This document shows, piece by piece, positions 13,199 to 21,013 of a stretch of DNA of 27,908 nucleotides (the first letter of the stretch is position 1; each line of letters starts with the position of its first letter). The stretch is taken from assembly GCA_045600205.1 (NCBI GenBank), contig JAZRXM010000022.1, positions 1 to 27,908 of the forward strand. The letters are read 5' to 3'. Origin of the DNA: Firm-04 sp045600205 (GTDB taxonomy: Bacteria > Bacillota > Clostridia > Oscillospirales > Ruminococcaceae). The notes under the pieces are model-generated. The model was not told the DNA's origin and did no database searches. It worked only from the letters and a program-made list of their open reading frames with translations. The position numbers and the translations under genes are program-made.

Positions 13199-14008
13199 TT
13201 ATGCAGGACGAACCGATGCGGCGATCGACTGTACCAATTCCGGATCATCGCTCAGAATCAGCATTTCTTTGATGTTTTCGGCATCCGATTGCGGAAAATA
13301 TCTGATCAACAGACTATATCTGCCGTCCTCTGAGCCGCTCTGTCTGATGATAGCACGGAATGAATCCTTTTCAAGGGAATACATACGTTCTTCCACTTCA
13401 AGCGGATGTTCCGGCGCATGGGTTTCGTCATAATTCAAGCGGATATCTGACGGGATCATAACAGCATCCAATATCATCAGCTTGGTGTATGCATAAGTTT
13501 CGATCAGCGAAAACTTGTTGTAGTCATCCATATCCATTTTTTGCAGTAAGTACATCAGATCATTGTTGGATTGCGGGACTTCATAGCCCATCTTTTTTAT
13601 GCCCAGTTTTGTGAGCCAGCCGCATCCTGTTATCCATTTATTGAACAGATTTGGGCTTCCTTTGATCCATTCCAAATCTTCGTTCACATTCTCATGTTTC
13701 GACGATATGATCTGAAGATTGCATTTCTCCATGTCATTGCTGAGATATACGCTCCCCATCTCATACTCCGGATGTGATTCAAGGCAGTCGGGGGCATTCA
13801 GCTTTAAACCGTTCATGGAATATTCTGCAAAGCTGTCCGGAATCTCAGCATTGCTGTACGGATATTCCTGAACCGGTTTGCAAGCGAAATCCTCAAATGT
13901 AGGGTATATAAAATTCTTGAGATAGAAATAGCTTGCGCCAATCAGCAGAAAGTATATCGCTATTAGGATAATCAATATAATGATAATTCTTTTCTTTCGT
14001 TTACTCAT
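13199..14008 (-). CDS. Membrane-anchored extracytoplasmic protein, 269 residues, unknown
   Basis: A basic N-terminus (MSKRKKR) precedes one hydrophobic helix (about 8-30, IIIILIILIAIYFLLIGASY). The remaining 235 residues lie outside and are soluble, with acidic and aromatic character and three Cys. The last part (RYSLLIRYFPQSDAENIKEM) looks like an alpha/beta fold. There is no lipobox or dockerin. AGAGGA lies about 8 nt before the ATG, and a perfect promoter lies upstream at 14070-14098. It is divergent from the ECF sigma operon. I do not recognise the family. Confidence 0.75.
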   Translation of the reverse strand: MSKRKKRIIIILIILIAIYFLLIGASYFYLKNFIYPTFEDFACKPVQEYPYSNAEIPDSFAEYSMNGLKLNAPDCLESHPEYEMGSVYLSNDMEKCNLQIISSKHENVNEDLEWIKGSPNLFNKWITGCGWLTKLGIKKMGYEVPQSNNDLMYLLQKMDMDDYNKFSLIETYAYTKLMILDAVMIPSDIRLNYDETHAPEHPLEVEERMYSLEKDSFRAIIRQSGSEDGRYSLLIRYFPQSDAENIKEMLILSDDPELVQSIAASVRPA

Positions 14009-14069
14009 AGAAATTCCTCTTTTCCTATCATACTTTTTCCATGTTCACTGCATACTGCTATAATTTTAT

Positions 14070-14098
14070 ATTATAACATCCCGTTTCAAATTTGTCAA
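14070..14098 (-). promoter_or_regulatory. SigA promoter of the 269-residue protein gene
   Basis: On the minus strand, TTGACA (14093-14098), 17 bp, TATAAT (14070-14075). Confidence 0.85.
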
Positions 14099-14147
14099 TC
14101 GTATTTTTGCAGGAAGTCAAGCAGCATACACCACAATCATTTTCTAC

Positions 14148-14176
14148 TTGGCAAATCCCCCGATCTGTGATATAAT
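14148..14176 (+). promoter_or_regulatory. SigA-type promoter of the ECF sigma operon
   Basis: TTGGCA (14148-14153), 17 bp, TATAAT (14171-14176), giving a leader of about 100 nt that passes through the possible ECF promoter below. Confidence 0.7.
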
Positions 14177-14217
14177 CACATCAGATATTTCATTCTTGAG
14201 ATTTTTTTCAAATTGAC

Positions 14218-14245
14218 TGTAACCTTTTGCCGTAAATGTCGTTCT
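14218..14245 (+). promoter_or_regulatory. Possible ECF-type autoregulatory promoter
   Basis: TGTAACC (14218-14224) followed by TTTTG, and CGTTCT (14240-14245) after 15 bp, resembles the AAC-motif -35 and CGT-motif -10 of ECF promoters. A position just upstream of the sigma gene suits autoregulation. This is inference. Confidence 0.42.
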
Positions 14246-14282
14246 GATAAGTAAAGGCAAACACGAAAGGCGGTGATTGCCC

Positions 14283-14840
14283 ATGGAGGACAAAAGAATT
14301 CTTTTGATGTTCAATCGCAGAGATGAGCAGGCGCTGAAAGAAACCGTTTCTTCATACGGTGCGCTCTGCAGATCTGTTGCGCGCAATATTCTGGGCAATG
14401 ATGAGGACGCTGAGGAGTGCCTGAACGATGCGTTACTCACCGCTTGGAATGCAATCCCGCCTGCAAAGCCCCAAAACTACTGCGCTTATCTTCTGAAACT
14501 GGTGCGGAATGCGGCATTTGACCGCTACAAAGCTCGCCGGAGAAGCAAGCGCGGCGGTGGACAAACACCGCAGGTATTGGATGAATTGGCTGAAATACTC
14601 GCATCTGCGGAGAATGTGGAAACACAAGTGGAACAGCATGAACTGATGCAGGCTGTGACCGTATTCTTGGAACATCTGCCAAAACAACAACGGGATCTGT
14701 TCATTTGCAGATATTGGCAGGCATTCTCTATCAGTGAACTTGCCGCAAAATTCCATATGACCGAAAGCAACGTAAAAGTAATGCTTTCGCGACTGCGTGA
14801 ACGCCTGCAAAAATTTCTTCGAGAGGAGGAATTGCTGTGA
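14283..14840 (+). CDS. ECF-family RNA polymerase sigma factor
   Basis: The protein has 185 residues. Region 2 spans about 10-80. Helix 2.2-2.3 is recognisable in LGNDEDAEECLNDALLTAWN and IPP, and region 2.4 in LLKLVRNAAFDRYKARRR. A charged linker follows. Region 4 spans about 120-183, with LPKQQRDLFICRYW and the recognition helix in ELAAKFHMTESNVKVMLSRL. There is no C-terminal extension. AAAGGCGGTGA lies 9 nt before the ATG. Its stop overlaps the next start (GTGA, 14837-14840), so it is coupled to the membrane protein that probably holds it inactive. The likely targets are its own promoter and the dockerin protein in the same operon. Confidence 0.93.
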   Translation: MEDKRILLMFNRRDEQALKETVSSYGALCRSVARNILGNDEDAEECLNDALLTAWNAIPPAKPQNYCAYLLKLVRNAAFDRYKARRRSKRGGGQTPQVLDELAEILASAENVETQVEQHELMQAVTVFLEHLPKQQRDLFICRYWQAFSISELAAKFHMTESNVKVMLSRLRERLQKFLREEELL

Positions 14841-15757
14841 AAGCGGAAGAATTCATGGAACTTTTCAATACACTGCCTGATGAAATGATCACATCCGCAG
14901 TGCAAACCGAGCCTAAGCGCAATCGAAAGATTATTTTTGCATTTTCTACGATTGCCGCTTGTCTGGTTCTTGTGCTGGCAGCAGCCATCTATCCGAAGCT
15001 GCGGACGCAGAAACCGCCGATTGCTGACCCGCCCCGATCTACGACAGCAGCCGTTACGACCGCAACAACTCCACGGGAACAGGCGGTCAGCACCACGCAA
15101 ACCGTTACGGAGCGGACCTCGCCCGTGCAGACTACGGAAATCACCATGACACAGACAAGAACCGCTTCGACTGCCACTGTCATACCGAAAACCGACGCGC
15201 CTCCTATGGTGACCACCTTTGCAAAGACCACTGCTCCAAACACTACCGCCCGAACCACACAGGCTTCTGCAACGACCGGTATCGAAGCACAACAAGAGGA
15301 TTCTCCGCAGTCAGAAACAGCGGTAACGGAAACGATAAATATGCCGCTCACCAAAAGAAAAATCAATGTGCCGCCTGATGTTACGGAGGTATACACGGAA
15401 CAATATCATTACACTGTTGCGGTATCCACTCCTGAACTTTCATCAAATCCGGATACGCCGTGCTACGACGATGTGATCGTTACGATTTACACGCGCAATA
15501 CGAATATTTCCATCAACAGTGGTCAATTGAGAAGTGGTCAGCTTGCGCTGAATGCAGATTGTTTGATGACGACAGACGGTGATTTTTCCATTCGTGCATA
15601 CCAATTTCAGATTTCGATTCCACATGGCATGATAGATGAATATTTCTCCTGCTATGTGAAGTTCCAGTATCGGAATGATCTGAATTTCGTTGACAATACA
15701 GAGAATCTGATCTCTGTGGAAATGATGGAAGATATACCCGGAACTACAAATACTTGA
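14837..15757 (+). CDS. One-pass membrane protein, likely anti-sigma factor with extracellular domain
   Basis: The protein has 306 residues with a GTG start. A short cytoplasmic part (1-30, KAEEFMELFNTLPDEM) is followed by one membrane helix (about 31-53, IIFAFSTIAACLVLVLAAAI). Next comes a long Thr/Ala/Pro-rich linker (about 60-165, many TT pairs) and an extracellular beta-rich domain (about 180-300) with two Cys. Translational coupling to the sigma gene and the single-pass layout are typical of anti-sigma factors; no zinc-binding HxxxCxxC motif is present. The Thr-rich linker and outer domain suggest a sensor extending through the wall, reminiscent of RsgI proteins of cellulosome producers but unrelated in sequence as far as I can see. 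The ligand is unknown. Confidence 0.75.
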   Translation: MKAEEFMELFNTLPDEMITSAVQTEPKRNRKIIFAFSTIAACLVLVLAAAIYPKLRTQKPPIADPPRSTTAAVTTATTPREQAVSTTQTVTERTSPVQTTEITMTQTRTASTATVIPKTDAPPMVTTFAKTTAPNTTARTTQASATTGIEAQQEDSPQSETAVTETINMPLTKRKINVPPDVTEVYTEQYHYTVAVSTPELSSNPDTPCYDDVIVTIYTRNTNISINSGQLRSGQLALNADCLMTTDGDFSIRAYQFQISIPHGMIDEYFSCYVKFQYRNDLNFVDNTENLISVEMMEDIPGTTNT

Positions 15758-15771
15758 AAGGAATGATCTTT

Positions 15772-16872
15772 ATGAAAAAACAAATGAAACTGACCGCGAT
15801 TCTTGCAAGTGTGAGCCTGCTTTGCAGCTCTGCTCCCTTGATGCAGTCATCTGCACTGTATTACTGGGGAGATGAAAAAACAGAGGTTTTTGAACAGAAT
15901 ATGCAGCTCCTGGACGACAAAGGAATGCTCGCCGTCACGGATGTGGATTCTGAGATCTACTATCAGCATATTTCGCGTGAATTCAATGACGTTCTGACCG
16001 ATGCCGATACAGGCGAAACGCAGACGATCCACAAAAAAATCGAAAACGACAATCTGTATCAAATCATTCCGCGCACTGCCGTCCTGCGCTATGTCCTCAA
16101 TGATGCATCTGACAGTGAACAGGCAGCGGAAATCGCAGCAAAATATTTCCCTGATTATGAACCCAGCTTGTACTGGACCGATCAACTGACATACGATCTG
16201 TTTGTTGGCGATATCAGAGAACGTACCGATGAGAAAGCTGACCAATTCATGCAGGAACTCGCACAGGCAGGTCTGATTTCGGAATTCTATACTTGGGGAG
16301 AAACCGCTAATTACAGAGAACTGGAATATGGTTTCGTATACGGAGATGAAATCAGTCATTATGTACTGACCTATCGGCCGCCTTTCCGTGAAATGCTGTA
16401 CGATTGGGAACAACTGGGCTTCAACCAAGCGAAAGTCGAACAGTATCTGCAAGAAAACAACATCGACTGTTCCGTAAAAAGAATCGTTCTGGAGGACGAA
16501 TATTACACCTATGATCACGAGAACAGCAACATGGTTTACTATCAGGTGGTGCCAAACGGCGAAATGTCCTTTGCGGATCAATTTGCCCTTGGTGCTGACC
16601 TTTACGAGAAGTTCGGATACAGAATTTCCGTTTCCTGTTTGGAAGATGCATCTATGGCGGCGGTTGGCAGAAATGCCCTTGCAGTCGATGGCGATGTGAC
16701 GCTTGACAGCAAACTTTCCATTGCCGATGCAGTCCTGCTCTCCCGCTATGTCAACGAGGATGCAGTCACAATCACGCCGCAAGGGCTTTCAAACGCTGAA
16801 CTCAACAGCGACAATCAGCTCACCATGGATGATGTCAACCTGATTCTCCGCAAAATCGCACGGCTTGATTGA
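15772..16872 (+). CDS. Secreted dockerin protein of unknown function in ECF operon
   Basis: From ATG at 15772 the protein has 366 residues; AAAGGA lies 8 nt upstream, and the frame continuing back to a TTG would overlap the previous gene. The signal peptide is about 1-27 (MKLTAILASVSLLCSSAPL). A middle region of about 270 acidic, aromatic residues includes a segment resembling a tandem of small alpha/beta units (about 105-235). The type I dockerin is at about 305-364, with loops GDVTLDSKLSIADAV and LNSDNQLTMDDVNL. No catalytic motif is recognised. It is the last gene of the sigma/anti-sigma operon, so its expression should follow the signal sensed there. A strong terminator follows. Confidence 0.82.
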   Translation: MKKQMKLTAILASVSLLCSSAPLMQSSALYYWGDEKTEVFEQNMQLLDDKGMLAVTDVDSEIYYQHISREFNDVLTDADTGETQTIHKKIENDNLYQIIPRTAVLRYVLNDASDSEQAAEIAAKYFPDYEPSLYWTDQLTYDLFVGDIRERTDEKADQFMQELAQAGLISEFYTWGETANYRELEYGFVYGDEISHYVLTYRPPFREMLYDWEQLGFNQAKVEQYLQENNIDCSVKRIVLEDEYYTYDHENSNMVYYQVVPNGEMSFADQFALGADLYEKFGYRISVSCLEDASMAAVGRNALAVDGDVTLDSKLSIADAVLLSRYVNEDAVTITPQGLSNAELNSDNQLTMDDVNLILRKIARLD

Positions 16873-16902
16873 TTCATCCATTCGGCATACTTCCCAAAAC
16901 AA

Positions 16903-16935
16903 AAATCGGCTCCGCAGCAATTGCGGAGCCGATTT
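16903..16935 (+). terminator. Terminator of the ECF/dockerin operon
   Basis: AAATCGGCTCCGCA (16903-16916) pairs perfectly with TGCGGAGCCGATTT (16922-16935). It lies about 30 bp past the stop. Confidence 0.85.
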
Positions 16936-16943
16936 CAGCTTAT

Positions 16944-16968
16944 AGATAAAGTAGTATCTGCGATGCAT
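16944..16968 (+). repeat. Dispersed 25-bp repeat, copy 3
   Basis: Identical over 25 bases to 7100-7124. It is followed within 11 bp by the stop codon of a dockerin relic on the other strand. As at copy 1, a hairpin lies directly to its left. Confidence 0.75.
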
Positions 16969-16978
16969 ATTTACACGG

Positions 16979-17056
16979 TCATTTTGCGGGAATAGACTCC
17001 CAATCCGCTTTGCCATTCAGCAGCGTCTTAGCAAAATAAGGAACATACAAAAGATG
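16979..17056 (-). pseudogene. Relic of a dockerin C-terminus
   Basis: The minus-strand frame ends YFAKTLLNGKADWESIPAK then TGA (16979-16981). The intact dockerin of the 17873-20695 gene ends YYATTLLNGEADWASILPS. A match over the last helix and tail shows that a related dockerin gene once ended here. Upstream the match fades within about 25 codons. The rest of the 16873-17205 gap holds two terminators and the repeat. Confidence 0.65.
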
Positions 17057-17157
17057 TCAACACCCAACACTGACCTGCTTTACGCGGTATTCGCCATTTT
17101 TCCATTACGGTAAATGTTGTAACAGGTGCAAGCCAAGAAAATACGTATTGTAAGCAA

Positions 17158-17192
17158 AACCGACTGACCACGTTTTTCACGGTCAGCCGGTT
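17158..17192 (-). terminator. Terminator of the HU gene
   Basis: AACCGaCTGACC (17158-17169) pairs with GGTCAGcCGGTT (17181-17192). On the minus strand TTTTG follows. It lies 14 bp past the HU stop. Confidence 0.8.
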
Positions 17193-17205
17193 CAGGAAAG
17201 AACGA

Positions 17206-17508
17206 TTACTTTTTCTTGGACTTCTTAGCGGGCTTGGTATTGACTTTCTCTTTCAGAGCAGCACCTGCCTTGAACTTGACCAGCGTAGAAGCTGCGATTT
17301 TGATTGCCTCGCCGTTTGCAGGATTGCGACCGGTTCTTGCGGCTCTCTCAGCAGTTTCAAAGGTGCCGAAGCCGATCAGCTGTACCTTGTCCTTCTTCTG
17401 AAGCGTGTCAGACACGACATTCATAAAAGATTTCAGTACGGCATCGACGTCCTTCTTGGTAACGCCGGTTTCGGTTGCAATTGCTTCGATCAGATCAGCC
17501 TTATTCAT
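17206..17508 (-). CDS. hup: HU-family DNA-binding (nucleoid) protein
   Basis: The protein has 100 residues from ATG at 17508, chosen because GGAGGA lies 7 nt upstream; an in-frame ATG further up would add a non-conserved extension. The N-terminal helices MNKADLIEAIATETGVTKKD are followed by the conserved core LIGFGTFE and the DNA-contact arm with RTGRNPANGEAIKI, including the Asn-Pro that intercalates. The Lys-rich tail (PAKKSKKK) is longer than in the classic 90-residue HU and is common in Clostridia. It forms dimers that bend and compact DNA. It has its own strong promoter and terminator. It is a housekeeping gene surrounded by accessory genes. Confidence 0.96.
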   Translation of the reverse strand: MNKADLIEAIATETGVTKKDVDAVLKSFMNVVSDTLQKKDKVQLIGFGTFETAERAARTGRNPANGEAIKIAASTLVKFKAGAALKEKVNTKPAKKSKKK

Positions 17509-17562
17509 TGATATTTCCTCCAAATTCATTTGTTTCACGGAAAATTCTCCCGTGTTCATTCA

Positions 17563-17591
17563 ATTATAGTACATCACGGGCGGTTTGTCAA
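17563..17591 (-). promoter_or_regulatory. SigA promoter of hup
   Basis: On the minus strand, TTGACA (17586-17591), 17 bp, TATAAT (17563-17568), both perfect. Confidence 0.88.
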
Positions 17592-17722
17592 GGATAAATC
17601 TCAATATTTTTCCTCATTTTTACAGAATTTACATTCATACGACGTCACCGATGCATTTTTGTCATCGTTTTATGCCGGACAAAATTTCCGGATGGGTCTT
17701 GACAAATTGCATACTTCGTGAC

Positions 17723-17893
17723 ATGAAGCCCTATCTTGAGCTTTCAGAATCCACGTTATATACCATTGATATTCTCTTTGATACGTCAAACGACAATACG
17801 TGCAGAGTGGTTTGCCGTGAACAGAAAAACATGAAACATTCCGTTGTTGTTCAGGAGCATACGCAAAACCTTTTATCCATTTGCACTTGGTAG
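17723..17893 (+). other. Doubtful small plus-strand frame
   Basis: A 56-codon frame, MKPYLELSESTLYTIDILFD and onward, has protein-like composition, but no clear ribosome site. Its last 20 bases overlap the convergent DUF285 gene. It may be a relic. The remainder of 17592-17872 shows nothing I can support. Confidence 0.25.
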
Positions 17894-20695
17894 AATAGAC
17901 GCCCAGTCCGCTTCACCATTCAGCAGCGTGGTTGCGTAATACCGCAGCACGTATGTGGCATCCAGCGTATCAACTGTGCCGTTTGCATCCACATCAGCAG
18001 CCTGAGTTTTACCGGGCGTAAAGGAGGCTGGCTGATTTAACAGTGCAGTCGCAGCGTATTCTATCAGAATCTTCGTTGCATCAATATCGGTGACCTTGCT
18101 GTCAAAGTTGACATCACCTTGCAAAGGATTTTTCCGCTTGGTATCGGAACTAAGCTCGCCCTTTTTGACATAGCGGTTGTAATCCGTTTTGGTACAGTAG
18201 ATTTTTTTGAGCTGACATTCCGAAAACATCTCACTCATATTCGTGACATTGCTGATATCAAACCCACCGAGATTCAGCGCGGTCAATGCTTGGCAGCCGT
18301 AGAACATCAGACCCATATCTGTAACATTTCTCGTATCCCACCCGCCGAGTTCCAGCGTGGTCAATGCTGTACAGTCATGGAACATGGAATGCATCTCTGT
18401 AACGTTTCCGGTATCAAAGCCGCTGAGATCCAACTTGGTCAATGCTGAGCAATCATAAAACATATTACTCATCTTCGTAACGTTACTTGTATCCAACCCG
18501 CTGAGATTGATCTTGGTCAGTTTCGCGCAGTCAGAGAACAGAGCGCTCATATTCTCGACGTGACTCGTATCCAGCACACTGACATCCAACGTAGTCAGTT
18601 TCACGCAGTCTGAGAACATATAGCTCATATCCGTGACTTGGGCGGTATCCAGTCCGCTCAGGTCCAGTGCGGTCAATGCTTGACAACCACGAAACATACA
18701 ACTCATATCCGTGGCTTTGGCGGTATCCAGCCCACTGAGATCCAAAGATTTCAATGCCTTGCAATCTTCAAACATATAGCTCATCTTCGTAACGTTACTT
18801 GTATCCAACCCGCTGAGATTGATCTCGGTCAGTTTCGCGCAGTCAGAGAACAGAGCGCTCATATTCTCGACGTGACTCGTATCCAGCACACTGACATCCA
18901 GCGTAGTCAGTTTTGCGCACTCATAGAACATATAGCTCATATCCGTGACGTTACCGGTATCCAACCCGCTCAGGTCCAGTGTGGTCAATGCCTTACAACC
19001 ACGAAACAGACAACTCATATCCGTGGCTTTGGCGGTATCCAGCCCACTGAGGTCCAGTGTGGTCAATGCCTGACAATCACTAAACATATAGCTCATATCC
19101 GTGACGTTACCGGTATCCAACCCACTGAGATCCAGCGCGGGCAATACTTTGCAATTATAAAACATTGCGCTCATTTTTTTCACTTTGCTTGTATTCAAGC
19201 CGCTGAGATTCAATTTTGTCAGTTTCACGCAATTCCTGAACATACTGTCCACATTCGTGACACTGCTCATATCCAACGCGCTGACATCCAATGTAGTCAT
19301 TTTCGCACAGTCACAGAACATATATCTCATATCCTTGACGTTACGCGTATTCAGCACACTGACATCCAGCGTAGTCAGCAGCGCGCAGCCATAGAATATA
19401 TAGCTCATATCCGTGACGTTACTCGTATCGACCCCGCTGAATTTCAACTTGGTCAATGCCGCACAATCGCAGAACAGATAGCTCATCGTCGTGACATGAC
19501 TCGTATCCAGCATACTGATATCCAACGATTGCAATGTTTTGCAGCCTGCGAACATTCCGCTCATATTCATGACGTTACTCGTATCAAATCCGCTGACATC
19601 CAGCGTGGCAAGTTTCGCGCAGTTACCGAACAGATAGTTCATATACATGACGTTACTCGTATCAAACCCACTGACATTCAGCTTGGTCAATGCCGCACAA
19701 CCGTTGAACATATAGCTCATCGTCGTGACATGACTCGTATCAAATCCGCTGACATTCAGCGCGGTCAATGCCTTACAGCCGAAGAACATATAGCTCATCG
19801 TCGTGACGTTACTCGTATCAAATCCACTGACATTCAGCTTGGTCACTGCCGCACAACCGTTGAACATATAGCTCATCGTCGTGACATGACTCGTATCAAA
19901 TCCGCTGACATCCAGCGCGGTCAATGCCTCACAGCCGAAGAACATCTCACTCATATTGGTGACGCTGCTCGTATTCAATTTGCTCACATTCAGCTTGGTC
20001 AGTTTCGAGCAATACTTAAACATGGCTCTCATATTTGTGACGCTGCTCGTATCAAGTCCGCTGACATCCAGCGTGGTCAATGCTTTGCAATTATAAAACA
20101 TCTCACTCATATTGGTGACGCTGCTCGTATCAAAGTTGCTCACATTCAGCTTGGTCAGTGCCAAGCATATACTAAACATCTCGCTCATATTTGTAACGCT
20201 GCTCGTATCAAATCCGCTGATATTCAGCTTGGTCAGCTCCTTGCAATTATTAAACATCGCACTCATATTCGTGACGCTGCCGGTATCCAGCGCAGAACAG
20301 TCGATTTCAGTCAGTTCTACCCTGTTTCGAAACAGCCCGGTACAGTTGGCAGGTGCAATGACCTTTCCCCCGTTTTCCGCATAGACATACAGCGTCTTGC
20401 TCTCCGCATCAAATGCAGCTTGTACCGTTTTCGCTTCATTCAGCGGAATCACCGTATCTGTTGTTGGCTTTTCCGTCACAAAACGGACAATTGATGCTTC
20501 TGTATCGGTTATCGCCTGCTGAAAAAGCGTCTTATCCAGTGCATCTGCCGATTCTTCCGGTACATCCGACTGCGCTGCCTCCGCCGCATAGGGCAATTCC
20601 GATGCAGCCTGCGCTACAATACTCCCCACGGGTACAGCATTTGCCAGCAGCATCAGCGCAGAGATGGTCGCGAGCGTTTTTGTGAATGCTTTCAT
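17873..20695 (-). CDS. Large secreted DUF285/BspA-like repeat protein with dockerin
   Basis: The protein has 940 residues. The signal peptide is about 1-31. A short leader domain follows (about 60-125; NEAKTVQAAFDAESKTLYVY). About 27 repeats of 26 residues (about 126-828) carry the consensus ALTTLDVSGFDTSNVTDMS then YMF..C. This is the DUF285 (BspA-like, Mycoplasma lipoprotein-type) repeat. A linker and a C-terminal type I dockerin (about 860-925) follow, with loops GDVNFDSKVTDIDAT and ADVDANGTVDTLDAT. Such repeats form right-handed, LRR-like solenoids used for binding surfaces. The dockerin should attach it to a cohesin scaffold. Repeats 17-20 and 21-24 are a recent four-unit duplication. 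AAGGAGGA precedes the start. A role in adhesion or binding is inference. Confidence 0.93.
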   Translation of the reverse strand: MKAFTKTLATISALMLLANAVPVGSIVAQAASELPYAAEAAQSDVPEESADALDKTLFQQAITDTEASIVRFVTEKPTTDTVIPLNEAKTVQAAFDAESKTLYVYAENGGKVIAPANCTGLFRNRVELTEIDCSALDTGSVTNMSAMFNNCKELTKLNISGFDTSSVTNMSEMFSICLALTKLNVSNFDTSSVTNMSEMFYNCKALTTLDVSGLDTSSVTNMRAMFKYCSKLTKLNVSKLNTSSVTNMSEMFFGCEALTALDVSGFDTSHVTTMSYMFNGCAAVTKLNVSGFDTSNVTTMSYMFFGCKALTALNVSGFDTSHVTTMSYMFNGCAALTKLNVSGFDTSNVMYMNYLFGNCAKLATLDVSGFDTSNVMNMSGMFAGCKTLQSLDISMLDTSHVTTMSYLFCDCAALTKLKFSGVDTSNVTDMSYIFYGCALLTTLDVSVLNTRNVKDMRYMFCDCAKMTTLDVSALDMSSVTNVDSMFRNCVKLTKLNLSGLNTSKVKKMSAMFYNCKVLPALDLSGLDTGNVTDMSYMFSDCQALTTLDLSGLDTAKATDMSCLFRGCKALTTLDLSGLDTGNVTDMSYMFYECAKLTTLDVSVLDTSHVENMSALFSDCAKLTEINLSGLDTSNVTKMSYMFEDCKALKSLDLSGLDTAKATDMSCMFRGCQALTALDLSGLDTAQVTDMSYMFSDCVKLTTLDVSVLDTSHVENMSALFSDCAKLTKINLSGLDTSNVTKMSNMFYDCSALTKLDLSGFDTGNVTEMHSMFHDCTALTTLELGGWDTRNVTDMGLMFYGCQALTALNLGGFDISNVTNMSEMFSECQLKKIYCTKTDYNRYVKKGELSSDTKRKNPLQGDVNFDSKVTDIDATKILIEYAATALLNQPASFTPGKTQAADVDANGTVDTLDATYVLRYYATTLLNGEADWASILPSANG
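18215..20320 (-). repeat. Tandem 78-bp coding repeats (about 27 units)
   Basis: DNA encoding the DUF285 repeats has a strict 78-bp period. Within it, 18479-18790 and 18791-19102 form a 312-bp (four-unit) duplication, including long near-identical stretches. The array keeps frame throughout, so it is under protein-level selection. It is likely prone to expansion and contraction by recombination. Confidence 0.85.
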
Positions 20696-20792
20696 AGGAA
20701 TCCTCCTTTTTTATCTTTCATCTCTGTTATCATCGTGGATTGTGCTGCCAGCAGCACATAGCGTTGTATTCACAGAAGCATCTGACATCATA

Positions 20793-20821
20793 ATCATATC
20801 ATTTTTCGCACGCAAAGTCAA
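20793..20821 (-). promoter_or_regulatory. Promoter of the DUF285/dockerin gene
   Basis: On the minus strand, TTGACT (20816-20821), 17 bp, TATGAT (20793-20798). The leader is about 92 nt. Confidence 0.7.
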
Positions 20822-20858
20822 GCTTTTTCAGGTGCAATCTTTCTCATGTTTTATATGC

Positions 20859-20887
20859 TTGACAATCCCTTTGCAGGATGATATAAT
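20859..20887 (+). promoter_or_regulatory. Orphan SigA promoter
   Basis: TTGACA (20859-20864), 17 bp, TATAAT (20882-20887), perfect. It faces right, toward the convergent MATE gene end, with no protein gene bearing a ribosome site downstream before the terminator at 20974-21005. Confidence 0.8.
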
Positions 20888-20893
20888 ATCACG

Positions 20894-21013
20894 AAAAATG
20901 CAGATGCTTCTGATTGAGGAAAGACGAATTTACCATCCTGCTGCTCTGCCTTATGGGCTTTGTGGGCAAACTGAAACGCCGTATCATTCATCTGATACGG
21001 CGTTTGTATTTTC
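20894..21013 (+). ncRNA. Candidate small RNA (about 120 nt)
   Basis: A perfect promoter is followed by about 80 nt and then a strong hairpin with a T-rich tail, giving a predicted transcript of about 120 nt. A 39-codon frame (20898-21017) lies inside, but it starts within a few bases of the predicted 5' end, has no ribosome site and runs through the terminator stem, so coding seems unlikely. The 3' end is antisense to the last codons and terminator of the MATE gene. The RNA is inferred; no known family was recognised. Confidence 0.42.
20974..21005. terminator. Bidirectional terminator shared by MATE gene and candidate sRNA
   Basis: AAACGCCGTATCA (20974-20986) pairs perfectly with TGATACGGCGTTT (20993-21005), 6-nt loop. 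The plus strand continues GTATTTTC. On the minus strand CAGTTTG follows. It overlaps the MATE stop codon. Confidence 0.8.

Noticed and set aside
12973..13272. 99-codon plus-strand frame in the gap before the 269-residue gene
   Set aside because: It runs through a terminator hairpin and into the antisense of a real gene, with no ribosome site.
14525..15295. 256-codon minus-strand frame rich in Cys, Arg and Ser
   Set aside because: Composition is typical of antisense translation of Thr-rich and sigma-factor coding DNA; the genes on the plus strand explain the region.
15847..16782. 311-codon minus-strand frame opposite the dockerin protein in the ECF operon
   Set aside because: No ribosome site or recognisable domain. 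The plus strand has signal peptide, dockerin and operon context.
18215..20320. Regular repeats that could suggest a CRISPR array
   Set aside because: The 78-bp period is fully coding, has no constant repeat with unique spacers, and no cas genes are present.
18638..20494. 618-codon open frame on the plus strand, opposite the DUF285 repeats
   Set aside because: It exists because the 78-bp repeat keeps the antisense frame open in every unit. The minus-strand protein has signal peptide, dockerin, promoter and ribosome site; this frame has none.
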